From Candidatus Defluviibacterium haderslevense (GTDB lineage: Bacteria > Bacteroidota > Bacteroidia > Chitinophagales > Saprospiraceae), in assembly GCA_016712225.1 (NCBI GenBank), contig JADJRL010000003.1, positions 62,001 to 126,000 on the forward strand: a stretch of DNA of 64,000 nt, written 5' to 3'. Below the pieces are notes generated by a model. The model saw only the letters and a program-made list of their open reading frames with translations. It had not been told where the DNA came from and ran no database searches. Below, piece by piece: positions 45,901 to 55,560 of this stretch. A program made the translations under genes and the position numbers. Each line of letters starts with the position of its first letter. The stretch's first letter is position 1.

Positions 45901-48900
45901 CGTCACTATCAAAATCTATGATTGAAATATTTACATTGTGTACTGTAAAAATGGATGCACTTGCCACTTCTGCAACATTAACCCAATCTTTTACTTTCTT
46001 ATTGGGTAATAATTTCAAAACTATAAATAATTCAACCGAATCACCTGGATTTAAACTACCTTGAAAATCATAAAATGCCTTTCCCGAACTACTTGTCCAT
46101 AGCAAATTATCCAATGGATCAAATTCGAGACCACTTGGAATGTAATCGACGATATTAAATCTCTTAGCAGCAACACTACCTTGATTAAAAACCTTAATTG
46201 AAAACGTAATATGATCATTATAAAAATAGGGTGGTTTGGTCACCACTTTTTTAGTTAATGCTAAATCAAAAAATAATGCTATAGCCACATCATGATCATC
46301 TTCATCATCATCCGGAATAAATTTACGTCTTCCTAAAAGATAATCATCAAATAGTTCGTAGGGTTTAACTACATTGTCATTCCTTCTGTTATCATCCGGA
46401 GTCGAATCATAGTCTTTAACCTGTTGGCCCTGATTACCTAAAAACGATGCAATTTCTGCGCTGTTAATAGCAAATTCCCGAATGCTTAAATATTTATTGA
46501 CTCTAACTATGAAATCAATACTCATCGAATCTTGTGGCAATAAAGAATCAATGACAAATACAAAGGTACTGTCATTTCTTTTCGACCAATTAGTGCTTAG
46601 AATAGTGTCATACACATACGCCTTTGGCAAATAATCCACAATTTCTATATGGCGCGCCATTTGATTTCCCTGATTAAATACTGTCACCCTAAATCCCAGC
46701 TTGTCTCCTGTAAGAACCGGCACATTAGATAGGCAGGTTTTACGCAATGCTAAATCATAAATTTCGTAATCGCTACATACCGTATCACGCTGATCATCGA
46801 TACCATCATTATTGATATCCATAAGTGATTCATTAAATAATCCATTTCCGGCCTCATATTCTCCAAGAGCATTTTTCTTACATACATGATAAACTTGGTC
46901 TCCTGAACTTCCTGGATTCAGATCAATGTGACTTACTAAAGTAACAAAAATACTGTCCACAGAAAATGGATTTAATATTTTATTTGATGCAAGTGTCCAA
47001 CCATTCGGACCAGGATTATTATTTAATAATAGATTTAATCCATTATTGATTCTGAATTCAGCGTGTTCTATTTCAAGATCATCATCAAAACTTGGTTTGT
47101 CTTTTAGATGATAAGTTCCTGGTAACCCTCCTTTGTTGATAACTCGAATTAAATAATTGGTTTCTACTCTATCGTCAATTAAATAATTTTGACTTAATAG
47201 TGTTTTTTCATGCGTCAAGTAAGGTAAATCAGAACAAACGGTATCCCGCCTTTCAGATCTAAAGTCATTATTTAAATCTATAAACCCTACGTTAAATAAT
47301 CCTTCTCCTGATCTGGAAATTGATGGATTGACAAATCCACATGGTCTATAGGTATTATTACCTAAACTTTGAGTTTCTAAATCTAATTCAACATCAATAC
47401 TCAATACAAAAGTATCTTTTTTACCTGCCATGATCGTTCTATTAGAAGCAATAATCCAACCATTTAATGGCACTGCATTACTGAGTATACCATTTAATCC
47501 TACATTAGATTGATAACTTGCGTTAGTAATCGTTATGTCATCATCAAAACCAGGTTTATCCAATAAATTATAATTCCCATCAGCACCTCCTGTATTTCTT
47601 ACTATTAATTGATATTTAATATTGTGTAATTTGACACCCTTCTGAGTATTTCCTAGAAATATTTTTTCTAAGGTAATAAATGGAATATCTGTACAACTGG
47701 TATCTATCACATCGATGGAACCATTCGCATCGAAATCCAAAAGGGCTCTGTTAAATAATCCTTCACCCTTAGTAGAAAAATTAGAATTTGCGGATCCACA
47801 TTTTGTATAGACATTATTTCCAGACGATTCAGAAGAAAAATCCAAAGAAATGTTGATGGTGAATAAAATGACATGAGACACACCTGGGCCAATACTCTGA
47901 TTTGTAACCAAAGTCCATGGCCCTGACCCTGTTAATGCATTACCTCCCTTATTTGGAATATTCGTTGTGAAAAACGCTGCTCCGATTTTAACATCATCAT
48001 CGAAACCCGGATCGTCAATTAAATTATAAGTACCAACTTCAGTACCTTCATTTTTTACTTCTATTCTGTATACAATATTGTAAGATGCATCAGATTGGAT
48101 AGCATTCGATTGCAGTACTTTTTTTACAGTCAATCTTGGTATCGGACATGTAGTTGGTGTTGTAAATAAGGAATCTAAACAATTTTTATTATCAACATCT
48201 CTTATAATAATTTTATACTTCGATACTCCATCTGATTTGAAATCTGCATTTGGGCCTCCTTCACCAACCAATATAGGAGTTCCATATGGTTGTGTTCCAA
48301 TAATTTTATTATTAACTACAACTTCATAATTATTACTTAATCCAGCCTCAGGATTAGAAGCATTAATGAGTACTGCAAAATAATCATCTTGAGTATTATA
48401 TAATGTACCATTGTTGTTACATTCTGTTTGAAAAAATTGGTTGACACTCAATGCACAACAGTCAATGACTTTAAGTTTAAAATAACAGTATTGTCTTATT
48501 GTATCTCCGTTAACATTTACTCCAATAAAATAATAGGCTTCATAGGAATCTTGTAACCCTAAGGATGTTTTATCCAAAATTAGTTTTTGTAAATTCCCTT
48601 GAAGCGTATGAGTGGTTGAATCATACCATGCATAATAAACGAGATTAGGAACCGCATTAAACTCAACTTGTGATTCTCTATTTCCGCAAATACTAAAATC
48701 ATTCATACAACACGGTGCTGGTTGATTAAATGCGTCATTAATTTGCAATAATACTGATGGATCATTGACATAATAAATTTTAATATTAACGTTTTGTGTG
48801 CCTTTGGTTTCTATATTGTTTAAAACAACTTGAATAGGGCCATCGGGTACTGCTGCGAATCTTCTTTTTTCACCTGTTGACAATTCCACGATAATATCTC

Positions 48901-51241
48901 CTATAGGACCATTGACGGCATTTATTGAAAGACTTAAATTAAAACTGTTCGTTATGGCATCACAAGAGCCCACATTCAAAACAGGATTTTCAAAATGCCC
49001 ATCAATCAATGAATAAAATCCAAAATCAAATGAATGATCATTGGATCCATTGAGATTGGTTTGAAATGTTGAGACGATATCATTACCAATTATAATCGTC
49101 CCGTTATTGTCAATTTTTGGAAGATGTAAATAAGGAGAAACTGCCATTTTTACCAGGTAGGCTCCATTGGACATTTGACTGACATAATTAGGTATTCTGA
49201 TGCTAAATGTATCACTCTCATTTAAATCCTTAATCCCATAAATAAAAGCATTCGGGTAATCATTCTGTGAGGGATTGTTATCGTTTGAAAAAATATAGTT
49301 ACCATTTTTATTGGTAATTGCTGATGCTATAACTGTATTATTTTTTAGCAATTGTATCGATATGTTTGCTAGTGGTGGTTCAATAGGATCTTGAATACCA
49401 TTTCTGTTGAGATCTTTCCACACATAATTTCCAATTTCAATAGGTGCGGGTTTAGATCGCACTTTCAAGTCTCCCAGTCCATTTGACTTTCCTAAAAAAA
49501 GTGTAAAATCTGGAGGAATGATTTGAAAACGCTTATTCCAATTACCATTTTTATTATCCAAATGCAATACACCATTACTAAAAAAACCATAGGGTGCCAT
49601 AGCTGATGTAATCATATTGCCGTATCCAGGACTATAGGCCAAAGCACCGTTAGCACTTTCTGCCTCTAAAGTAGCACCATTTATATCTAAGGCATTATCA
49701 CCGTGATAGTATTCACCTCCATCAGGTCCAAATCCAGTGTTTCTACCATCTGTTTGTATGACACCATCAGATGCATTTTGTTCGATTTCATATTTATGTG
49801 TTACAGAATTATAGGTACTTCGCAAAACGTCACCTAATGATATTACAGAGTAGGCAGGATGTCCCGAAGTATTTTCTTGATTAAATCCACCTTGCATTCC
49901 TAATCTATCCATGATTCCTACGACCATATGATCATCACCATCAAATTCGATGTCGCTCAAAATAGCCTGGGCATGATCACAGTATCCAAAATTACTTTGT
50001 TGCCATAGAGGATCCCATGTATCAACCCAAGGTAAAAAACTTGCTTTTATACCATAGGATTTATAATCCAAACTAAAACTCAATACATTTGAAAAAGTCT
50101 TGACTGCCGGATCAAATTCATAAACATTTGCATTAAGATCTGCAGTGGTGGCATTTAATCCAGAACCATCACAAACTACACCAACATAAAGTTTGCCCCG
50201 ATGCATTTTTACGGCCCAGGGTCTATATGTACCACGGTTACAATTTGGATCAGGAATGGCAAATGAATCTACATCATTGATATCAGGTTGCTCAAATGGA
50301 TTATTAATAAAAATAGAATATAATTTCTTAGTATACAAACTGATCAAATAAAGCGTTTTTCCATCTTCACTAATATCTATACCACCATAACCAATCTTAC
50401 CAATATGACTAAATGCTAACGAATCAGCGGATAATAATGGAAAACTCGTTGGTAGATGCCTGGCTGTATTACTCAAAAAGGATCCACTTGGAATCCCTAT
50501 GGTATTGAGATCCATTGAAAAAATGATACTGTCTTTTTTTCCTTGGATTAAATATAGTCCCCCATATCCTTTAGGTCCAATACCTGCATGACGTTTCAAA
50601 ATAGCTGTCGTAAAAACGATATCTGTGTTTTTTTGGTGGGCTACACCCCAACATGCACCGATTTGTTTTCCAGTTGCTAATTTAGTTAGATTGTTAGCTG
50701 TTCCTCCTTGTGCTAGAGGTACAATATTATTGTAGTTCTGACCTCCATTGTTATAATCCCAATTTACGAATGCGTCAAAATCTTTGTTTATGGCAGTAGG
50801 GTCCTGAGGATTACCAATGACATAACACGGTGCAAATAATTCAGGATTCTTAGTATAATCCTGAGGATAATTCACTCCAAAAGATACGAACTCCTTATTC
50901 TGATAAATAAACTGAACAGAGGATTTAGACCCCACTCCAACAGTATTCACAGCGCCATCATAATCGAAGACCTTAGAATAATTAAATTCTATTCTGTAAG
51001 GTTGTGAAATTGAAGGATTTAATGTAAAATACCCTTTTGCGTTAGATGTTGTTAAAAGAATTGCCCCGGTCCGATCGGTCAAACGAACTTCAACGTTCTT
51101 TTCACCTGGTTCAAAATACTCTGCTGTAGAATCTCTTAGTCCATTGGCATTATAATCTCTAAAAACGATACCCGTTATCTGAGCCCTCAACATACTACAT
51201 AATGCAAAAAAAATGAGTATGGTATACTTAAATTGTTTCAT
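42944..51241 (-). CDS. Giant SdrD-B / DUF11-like T9SS type A cargo protein
   Basis: 2765 residues from the ATG at 51241, which begins a signal peptide (YTILIFFALCSMLRAQ); the 36 extra codons upstream look non-coding. Order of parts: SdrD-B at about 22-100; a propeller-like domain at about 150-590, related to that in 42-4220; SdrD-B at about 601-691 (DLNRNGIQDPIEP); Cys-containing beta modules; three repeats with PGFDDD or PSFDDD; five longer DUF11-like repeats at about 1494-2314, joined by acidic linkers such as DEDDHDPA and opening with DLALKK; two more SdrD-B domains at about 2320-2510; a type A sorting domain at the end (ISPNPAQDKIFV). The acidic linkers suggest calcium binding. It is expected to form a long stalk outside the cell. 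Function unknown. Confidence 0.87.
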   Translation of the reverse strand: MKQFKYTILIFFALCSMLRAQITGIVFRDYNANGLRDSTAEYFEPGEKNVEVRLTDRTGAILLTTSNAKGYFTLNPSISQPYRIEFNYSKVFDYDGAVNTVGVGSKSSVQFIYQNKEFVSFGVNYPQDYTKNPELFAPCYVIGNPQDPTAINKDFDAFVNWDYNNGGQNYNNIVPLAQGGTANNLTKLATGKQIGACWGVAHQKNTDIVFTTAILKRHAGIGPKGYGGLYLIQGKKDSIIFSMDLNTIGIPSGSFLSNTARHLPTSFPLLSADSLAFSHIGKIGYGGIDISEDGKTLYLISLYTKKLYSIFINNPFEQPDINDVDSFAIPDPNCNRGTYRPWAVKMHRGKLYVGVVCDGSGLNATTADLNANVYEFDPAVKTFSNVLSFSLDYKSYGIKASFLPWVDTWDPLWQQSNFGYCDHAQAILSDIEFDGDDHMVVGIMDRLGMQGGFNQENTSGHPAYSVISLGDVLRSTYNSVTHKYEIEQNASDGVIQTDGRNTGFGPDGGEYYHGDNALDINGATLEAESANGALAYSPGYGNMITSAMAPYGFFSNGVLHLDNKNGNWNKRFQIIPPDFTLFLGKSNGLGDLKVRSKPAPIEIGNYVWKDLNRNGIQDPIEPPLANISIQLLKNNTVIASAITNKNGNYIFSNDNNPSQNDYPNAFIYGIKDLNESDTFSIRIPNYVSQMSNGAYLVKMAVSPYLHLPKIDNNGTIIIGNDIVSTFQTNLNGSNDHSFDFGFYSLIDGHFENPVLNVGSCDAITNSFNLSLSINAVNGPIGDIIVELSTGEKRRFAAVPDGPIQVVLNNIETKGTQNVNIKIYYVNDPSVLLQINDAFNQPAPCCMNDFSICGNRESQVEFNAVPNLVYYAWYDSTTHTLQGNLQKLILDKTSLGLQDSYEAYYFIGVNVNGDTIRQYCYFKLKVIDCCALSVNQFFQTECNNNGTLYNTQDDYFAVLINASNPEAGLSNNYEVVVNNKIIGTQPYGTPILVGEGGPNADFKSDGVSKYKIIIRDVDNKNCLDSLFTTPTTCPIPRLTVKKVLQSNAIQSDASYNIVYRIEVKNEGTEVGTYNLIDDPGFDDDVKIGAAFFTTNIPNKGGNALTGSGPWTLVTNQSIGPGVSHVILFTINISLDFSSESSGNNVYTKCGSANSNFSTKGEGLFNRALLDFDANGSIDVIDTSCTDIPFITLEKIFLGNTQKGVKLHNIKYQLIVRNTGGADGNYNLLDKPGFDDDITITNASYQSNVGLNGILSNAVPLNGWIIASNRTIMAGKKDTFVLSIDVELDLETQSLGNNTYRPCGFVNPSISRSGEGLFNVGFIDLNNDFRSERRDTVCSDLPYLTHEKTLLSQNYLIDDRVETNYLIRVINKGGLPGTYHLKDKPSFDDDLEIEHAEFRINNGLNLLLNNNPGPNGWTLASNKILNPFSVDSIFVTLVSHIDLNPGSSGDQVYHVCKKNALGEYEAGNGLFNESLMDINNDGIDDQRDTVCSDYEIYDLALRKTCLSNVPVLTGDKLGFRVTVFNQGNQMARHIEIVDYLPKAYVYDTILSTNWSKRNDSTFVFVIDSLLPQDSMSIDFIVRVNKYLSIREFAINSAEIASFLGNQGQQVKDYDSTPDDNRRNDNVVKPYELFDDYLLGRRKFIPDDDEDDHDVAIALFFDLALTKKVVTKPPYFYNDHITFSIKVFNQGSVAAKRFNIVDYIPSGLEFDPLDNLLWTSSSGKAFYDFQGSLNPGDSVELFIVLKLLPNKKVKDWVNVAEVASASIFTVHNVNISIIDFDSDGDTILINDAGGIVNSITDDHTLDNGHDLNMDGITDEDDHDPAVVYVWDLALKKILNTPPPHLPNQTLEFVIRVFNQGTDTVGSVNIVDYIPAGLEFNMVNSNWVLNGNQVNGTFNARILPGDSAQYQLYLRLKPGNRPLQEWINYAEIAGSKNSLNQIRTGFDIDSRELSDSQAERNVKPGNPQDNDIYSIDRGGEEDDHDPAKPVILDLALKKVRANQNIVRYGDTIDFNITIYNQGFIAVSQVSIIDYLPDGLNWINQNNWTYNAINKTAQYIWSGKLLPSDSVIIPIKLVVNTQFGANLDLVNYSEIFHAVDTANRSHTRDIDSFFDILKINDVGGNVNSNSDNAVSDDGFDSDNDGIADEDDSDPAIVELVDFALRKEIVNAEKGNAGDTTRFKITVFNQGNVTSGELSIKDYLNKAYQFLPAINTNWTISNKDVVYTFKKTLLPGQRDSVYLDLLVLQDSSVVNSYNWSEIISVKDINLIPIGDQDADSKPASDAPHERAVVPGNPDDDRINGGGLVFKQDEDDHDVAGIDTKATIGDMVWHDKNANGTMDQGEEGIEGIHVELYNAANNTLVRSTQTNKQGKYLFDGVKPAKYYIKFIIPTPWTITTANVDSDTLDSDVTHINGNGTTEMTMLMGGEDDRTWDLGLYKCVPIFGYVFLDLNRNGIYDFNENGINGLTLYIHDATTGAVVQSTRSYSNATRFIHDGYYTMCLKPGKYYLRVQSLSGFFSSPYHQGNDPIYDSDLQDMFGLYTTGVLQGASCDTIKDIGAGIYHNFVTTTILKERNDQIFELNNQANNAIKLSGFRKQNINYLNWESDQSLCLKFVKIYRKLEQEQQFKLIKVLAVDQLTTADYLCEQSFEDESVPVGSAIYTVQAFDEQFENIQSNQLILQDGYQTSNDLIISPNPAQDKIFVRLGIGKEPLIAYQIIDGFGKLIRSEEFNHGLKNQHPIQIDIHNLTSGNYFFKGISKNKIYTSGFQVQ

Positions 51242-51571
51242 GGAATTGGAGTTAACTAGTACTCCACAAGCAAATTTGGTGCCAACAAGCCTGTTTTTAA
51301 AAATAATTAAAATAATAATATTATATTTATTGTATTGATTTTCAAACAAATATGAAATACATTAAAAATAAATTTAATGTATTTTGACAATAAAAAAATT
51401 AAAAAATTTCGTTCACTTTTAGGCCCTGAATCGCAATATTCTATTGAACCCTGGAACAAATTGGATAGAACATTTGAAAGTTAAAGTTCAAATATGAAAT
51501 CACACAAAATTAAAATAAAGGTTTTTCTGATTCAGTGGTTGAATCTTTGTATAGCTAAGTATAATTTGGAT
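51242..51571. other. Intergenic region between the M23 peptidase gene and the 2765-residue cargo gene
   Basis: 330 very AT-rich bases. They contain the inverted repeat listed at 51355-51384 and no supported gene. No clear TAnnTTTG element is found for the cargo gene on the minus strand. Confidence 0.45.
51355..51384. repeat. AT-rich perfect inverted repeat upstream of the giant cargo gene
   Basis: AAATACATTAAA (51355-51366) and TTTAATGTATTT (51373-51384) are perfect reverse complements with a six-base spacer. It could be an operator or a weak terminator for the M23 gene; it sits about 115 bases before the cargo start. Confidence 0.55.
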
Positions 51572-52477
51572 CTAAAACCGGACATAATTAACCGGATTAA
51601 CCGATGATCCATTATACCATAACTCAAAATGGAGGTGCGGGCCTTCCGTTAAAGTTCCAGTATTACCTATTATAGCGATCACTTCTCCAGCTTTAACATG
51701 TGCCCCAAATCTTTTCAACAAAGCCGAATTGTGCTTATATATAGATACAATATTATTATTGTGTTGTATTGCAATGGTATGGCCATTCTCAACACTCCAA
51801 TCTGATTGAATAATAGATCCCGCTAGGGTCGCTTTGATCGGAGAATTGGCGGGAGCAATGACATCAATTCCATAATGCTCCTTTTCCGGTTTATATGCAG
51901 CACCTAAGGTGCCTCGAAGGGGTGTTACAAAATTGATTTCATTTAATGCCATAGCAAAATTGGGTTCTTTACGAATACTGATGTTGCGGTTGGGAAGTAT
52001 GGCTTTTTGATTTGAACTATTATTATTGGTCTCAAAGGCAATTCTTAGTAGTGAATCTTCCTTAATTTTTTGTACCGGATTGGCCACCTCTTGTCTAATA
52101 TTCACATCCTTGGTAGCTTCCTGGATGGATTCAGGATTTCCGGTTAACATGCGTCTGATACTTGCCATATAGGTATCCTGAGATCGAACTTCATTTTCCA
52201 AAGACTCAATTTTCCTTTCCAGAACGATATATTCACTTTGATTCTTCACATCTCCATACCCTGGGATATATTTTTTAAACGGTGTCAGGATGATTAATAA
52301 AAACAATAATATTCCTACAAAAACGACGATTGAACTAGCTAAAACATAGATATTCAATAAAGTAACTTTGTAGCTACCCAATTCCTCAAAAGTATCCTCA
52401 TTGCGAAGAATAAACAAAAATCGCTTCGCCAAGTGATCTAATATTTGTTTTTTAAGCTTTTTCCAGTCAAATACCAT
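51572..52477 (-). CDS. M23 family metallopeptidase, membrane anchored (peptidoglycan hydrolase type)
   Basis: 301 residues. A short cytoplasmic N-terminus precedes one membrane helix at about 45-68 (ASSIVVFVGILLFLLIIL), then a coiled-coil-like stretch (YIVLERKIESLENEVRSQD) at about 80-110 and a C-terminal M23/LytM domain from about 185. The zinc and catalytic residues are present: H201 and D205 in HYGID, and H281-x-H283 in GPHLHFELW. With an intact active site it should cleave cell-wall cross-links, although some family members act only as activators. It is divergent from the PorW/SprE gene, with 83 bases between starts. Such peptidases often help division or passage of envelope machines; a link to T9SS here is only positional. 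Confidence 0.92.
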   Translation of the reverse strand: MVFDWKKLKKQILDHLAKRFLFILRNEDTFEELGSYKVTLLNIYVLASSIVVFVGILLFLLIILTPFKKYIPGYGDVKNQSEYIVLERKIESLENEVRSQDTYMASIRRMLTGNPESIQEATKDVNIRQEVANPVQKIKEDSLLRIAFETNNNSSNQKAILPNRNISIRKEPNFAMALNEINFVTPLRGTLGAAYKPEKEHYGIDVIAPANSPIKATLAGSIIQSDWSVENGHTIAIQHNNNIVSIYKHNSALLKRFGAHVKAGEVIAIIGNTGTLTEGPHLHFELWYNGSSVNPVNYVRF

Positions 52478-52500
52478 TATTATTATTGCTATTTTTAAAA

Positions 52501-52508
52501 TAAATTTG
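52501..52508 (+). promoter_or_regulatory. -7 promoter element for the PorW/SprE gene
   Basis: TAAATTTG matches TAnnTTTG and lies 52 bases before the ATG at 52561, in the divergent gap. No good -33 box is visible. Confidence 0.3.
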
Positions 52509-52560
52509 CCCCAAAATCGGTTATATACTGTCTTTATTAATATTGAATGATCTGAATTAC

Positions 52561-55494
52561 ATGAAAATATCTCAAAAATACATCTTTACTCTAATTATTG
52601 GACTAATTGCCTTAATATCCTGTGTTAGTCACAAAAAAAAGGGCGAAAGTTCTCGTTTAAGTAAATTCTATCACAACACTACGGCCAAATATAATGGTTA
52701 CTTTAATGCCAACGAACTTCTTGGAGAGACTATTTTAAGATTAAACCAAAATCATAAAGACAATTATGCACAATTGTTGCCCATCTTTCCATACAATGCC
52801 GTTGAAAATGTAGATGCTGAAAAAAGTAATTTAGATAAAATCATCCAAAAAGCCTCTATTGATATAACCCTTCACAAAAAGAGCCGATGGGCTGATGATT
52901 GCTATTTGTTACTTTGTAAATCGCAATACTTAAAAAAAGACTATGAAACTGCAGAAAGTTCGTTTAAATATGTATTAGATGAATTCACACCCAACAATCT
53001 TTTTAATAAAGACAAGTCAAAAAAGACTTTAATTAAAGACAAAAAGAAAACGAGCGAGGATAAAAAGAAAGCAGAAAAAAAAGCTAAAGAGGCAGCTAAG
53101 AAAAAAGCTCAGGATAAAATAAAAGCCAGAGAAAAAGCTAAAAAACAAGCACTCAAAGATAAAAAAAATCATAAGACTCCAAACAAACCAACAGAAACTA
53201 TAGAAACCATATCGGAACCTTTACCAAGTGTTGATAGAAAAGATAAAGAACCTAAATTAAATAATGTCGGCTCAAAACTTTTTCCACATACTCCAGCTTT
53301 TTGGGAAGCCACGATTTGGGCTGCAAAAAATTTAACAGAACGCGCAAAGTATTATGAATCAGAACAACTTCTAAGAAATATCGCGAAAGATCCCAATACA
53401 CCGAAATCAATATATGGCGATTTGTATGCTACATTAGCCAATAATTTCGTTCGTCAAAAAAAATTCGATCAAGCGATAGAAGCATTAATTTTAGCGACTC
53501 AATATACCAAACCGAAAAAAACTAAAGCCAGGTATGCCTACATTTTAGGACAGTTATACCAACAAAACAGTAGGCCAATTGCATCAGATGAGTACTTTAC
53601 TCAATGCACTAAATTGAGACCAAGCTATGATATGAATTTGCATGCAAAAATGAATCTATTATTAAATAAAGCTCAATCAGGTACACCATTAGAGGATGTC
53701 ATCAGTCAACTCAATAAATTAAAAAAAGATTCCAAGAATACTGATTATGTTTCTGAAATTAATTTTACAATTGCTCAGATCTATTATAAAGAAAAAAAGC
53801 TTCCTGAAACAATTGATTACCTCAATGCTTCACTTTGGGATCCATCCGCAAAACCAAATCAAAAAGCTTCATCTTATCTGTTATTAGCAGAAATAAATTT
53901 TGAAAATCAAAATTATTTGAAATCAAAATATTATTACGACAGCACTTTACAATCACTTCCAAAAAATGATGAAAGAAAATCGCTGGTAAGCAAAATGAAG
54001 AACAATTTGGATGATATAGCCAAACAAATTGAAATCATTACTTTGCAAGATTCATTAATTAAAATTGGATCGCTATCGGTAAAAGAACGCAGAGCATTAG
54101 CTATTCAAATAAAAAATGAAGCCAAGGCTAAACTTGTAAAACCACAAATCGACCGTCAAGCCATGGAATTTAATCAGTTTCAGCCTTTTGGAGCTGACGG
54201 AGTGAATAACAAATTTGATGCTTTTCAGGATACCCGAAATGGCAATGCTCCAAATTCAGGTAATCCAAAAGCGAGTAACTTTTTTGCTTATGACCAACGA
54301 ACTTTAAATCGAGGACGTGGTGAATTCGAACAAAATTGGGGCCAACGAACCTTAGAAGACCATTGGAGGAGGTCTAATAAAACTTCTTTCAATTTTGATA
54401 TAGCCGCTACTGAAGAAACCACTGAGGAAACAAAAGATTCACTTGAAGCTGACTTAGCCAATATACTCAAAGACATACCCGATGATCCTAAAAAACTTGC
54501 TGAAGCCCATGGCAAAATTCAATCGGCAATGTTTCAATTAGGCGTATTGTATAGAGAAAAATTGGAAAACTTTCAAAAATCCAAAACAACTCACACGGAT
54601 CTTTTAGAACGTTATCCCAAGACTGAGCGCAAACCAGATGTATTGTATTATTTATATTTAAATTGCTTAGATCTCAATGATCCTGGATGCGCTGCATCCT
54701 ATACAGATAAAATCATTCGCGAGTTTCCTGAAACGAATTACGCAAAGTCGCTAAGTGATACGAATTATGTAAAAGCCTTAAGTGTGTCTGTTGATGTCAT
54801 TGCAGATGGTTACCAAAAAGCTTATCAATCGTACAACAATCATCAATATGAACAGGCTTTTACCGAATTGCAAATTATTAAAACAAAAATGCCTCCAGGA
54901 CATCCATTAATGCCTAAGGTAGCTTTGCTCAATGCTTTTTGCTCGGTATACAACAACCAAAATAAAGATGTATATATTAATGCACTCAAAGACGTTGTAG
55001 CGCAGTTCCCGGGGACTCCAGAAGAAATCAAAGCCAAGGAAATGATTCGATTTTTAAAAGGTGATCAAGATGCTTTTATTACAGTTACCAGTCAAGAAAT
55101 CGAAAAAGCACAATTCAAAATGGAAGACGAAAACGTACATTTTGTTTTTGTTTTATTATTCGATCCACCAGCTAAGCAAACCGATAAGGCAAAAATTGCC
55201 ATTTCTGATTATCACCAAAAATACCATAAACCGGAAAATTTAAAAATGTCCAGCCTTGAATTTGATGTTGAAAAAAACACCAGCCTTATACTGATTAGAA
55301 AATTTGACAATCGAAATCAAGCTATGAAGTATTACAATGGAGTTCAACGTAAATCCAATGAATTTATTCCGAATATAACTAACTATGAAATTTTTGCTGT
55401 AACGCAAAATAATTACAGAGAAATTCTCAGGCTCAAATCCGTAAAAGAATATCAGGCTTATTTCAATGAAAATTATTTAAACAAGAAAGGTTAA
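52561..55494 (+). CDS. porW: T9SS-associated TPR lipoprotein, PorW/SprE-like
   Basis: 977 residues from the ATG at 52561; a TTG at 52543 is less likely. The signal ends in a lipobox with C21 (LIALISC). The early motif KFYHNTTAKYNGYFNANELL is the hallmark of PorW/SprE proteins needed for type IX secretion and gliding. A Lys-rich charged segment lies at about 150-210, followed by many TPR-like helices (YGDLYATLANNFVRQKKFDQ, YETAESSF, YLLLAEINFENQNYLKSKYY) and a C-terminal region with further repeats. PorW is a periplasmic-side lipoprotein that links the T9SS ring and motor or trans-envelope parts. At least seven cargo proteins in this window carry the signals that this system reads. The exact sub-family symbol (porW or sprE) depends on naming practice. 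Confidence 0.87.
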   Translation: MKISQKYIFTLIIGLIALISCVSHKKKGESSRLSKFYHNTTAKYNGYFNANELLGETILRLNQNHKDNYAQLLPIFPYNAVENVDAEKSNLDKIIQKASIDITLHKKSRWADDCYLLLCKSQYLKKDYETAESSFKYVLDEFTPNNLFNKDKSKKTLIKDKKKTSEDKKKAEKKAKEAAKKKAQDKIKAREKAKKQALKDKKNHKTPNKPTETIETISEPLPSVDRKDKEPKLNNVGSKLFPHTPAFWEATIWAAKNLTERAKYYESEQLLRNIAKDPNTPKSIYGDLYATLANNFVRQKKFDQAIEALILATQYTKPKKTKARYAYILGQLYQQNSRPIASDEYFTQCTKLRPSYDMNLHAKMNLLLNKAQSGTPLEDVISQLNKLKKDSKNTDYVSEINFTIAQIYYKEKKLPETIDYLNASLWDPSAKPNQKASSYLLLAEINFENQNYLKSKYYYDSTLQSLPKNDERKSLVSKMKNNLDDIAKQIEIITLQDSLIKIGSLSVKERRALAIQIKNEAKAKLVKPQIDRQAMEFNQFQPFGADGVNNKFDAFQDTRNGNAPNSGNPKASNFFAYDQRTLNRGRGEFEQNWGQRTLEDHWRRSNKTSFNFDIAATEETTEETKDSLEADLANILKDIPDDPKKLAEAHGKIQSAMFQLGVLYREKLENFQKSKTTHTDLLERYPKTERKPDVLYYLYLNCLDLNDPGCAASYTDKIIREFPETNYAKSLSDTNYVKALSVSVDVIADGYQKAYQSYNNHQYEQAFTELQIIKTKMPPGHPLMPKVALLNAFCSVYNNQNKDVYINALKDVVAQFPGTPEEIKAKEMIRFLKGDQDAFITVTSQEIEKAQFKMEDENVHFVFVLLFDPPAKQTDKAKIAISDYHQKYHKPENLKMSSLEFDVEKNTSLILIRKFDNRNQAMKYYNGVQRKSNEFIPNITNYEIFAVTQNNYREILRLKSVKEYQAYFNENYLNKKG

Positions 55495-55560
55495 TTCATT
55501 ACATGATTTGAGTAATGGTGTAATAACTACTGAAATTCACGTTAAACTAGAGTTTCAAGT

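Noticed and set aside
51242..51349. Extra 36 codons at the start of the 2765-residue protein
   Set aside because: The extension is AT-rich and would place the signal peptide internally; the ATG at 51241 directly begins the signal peptide.
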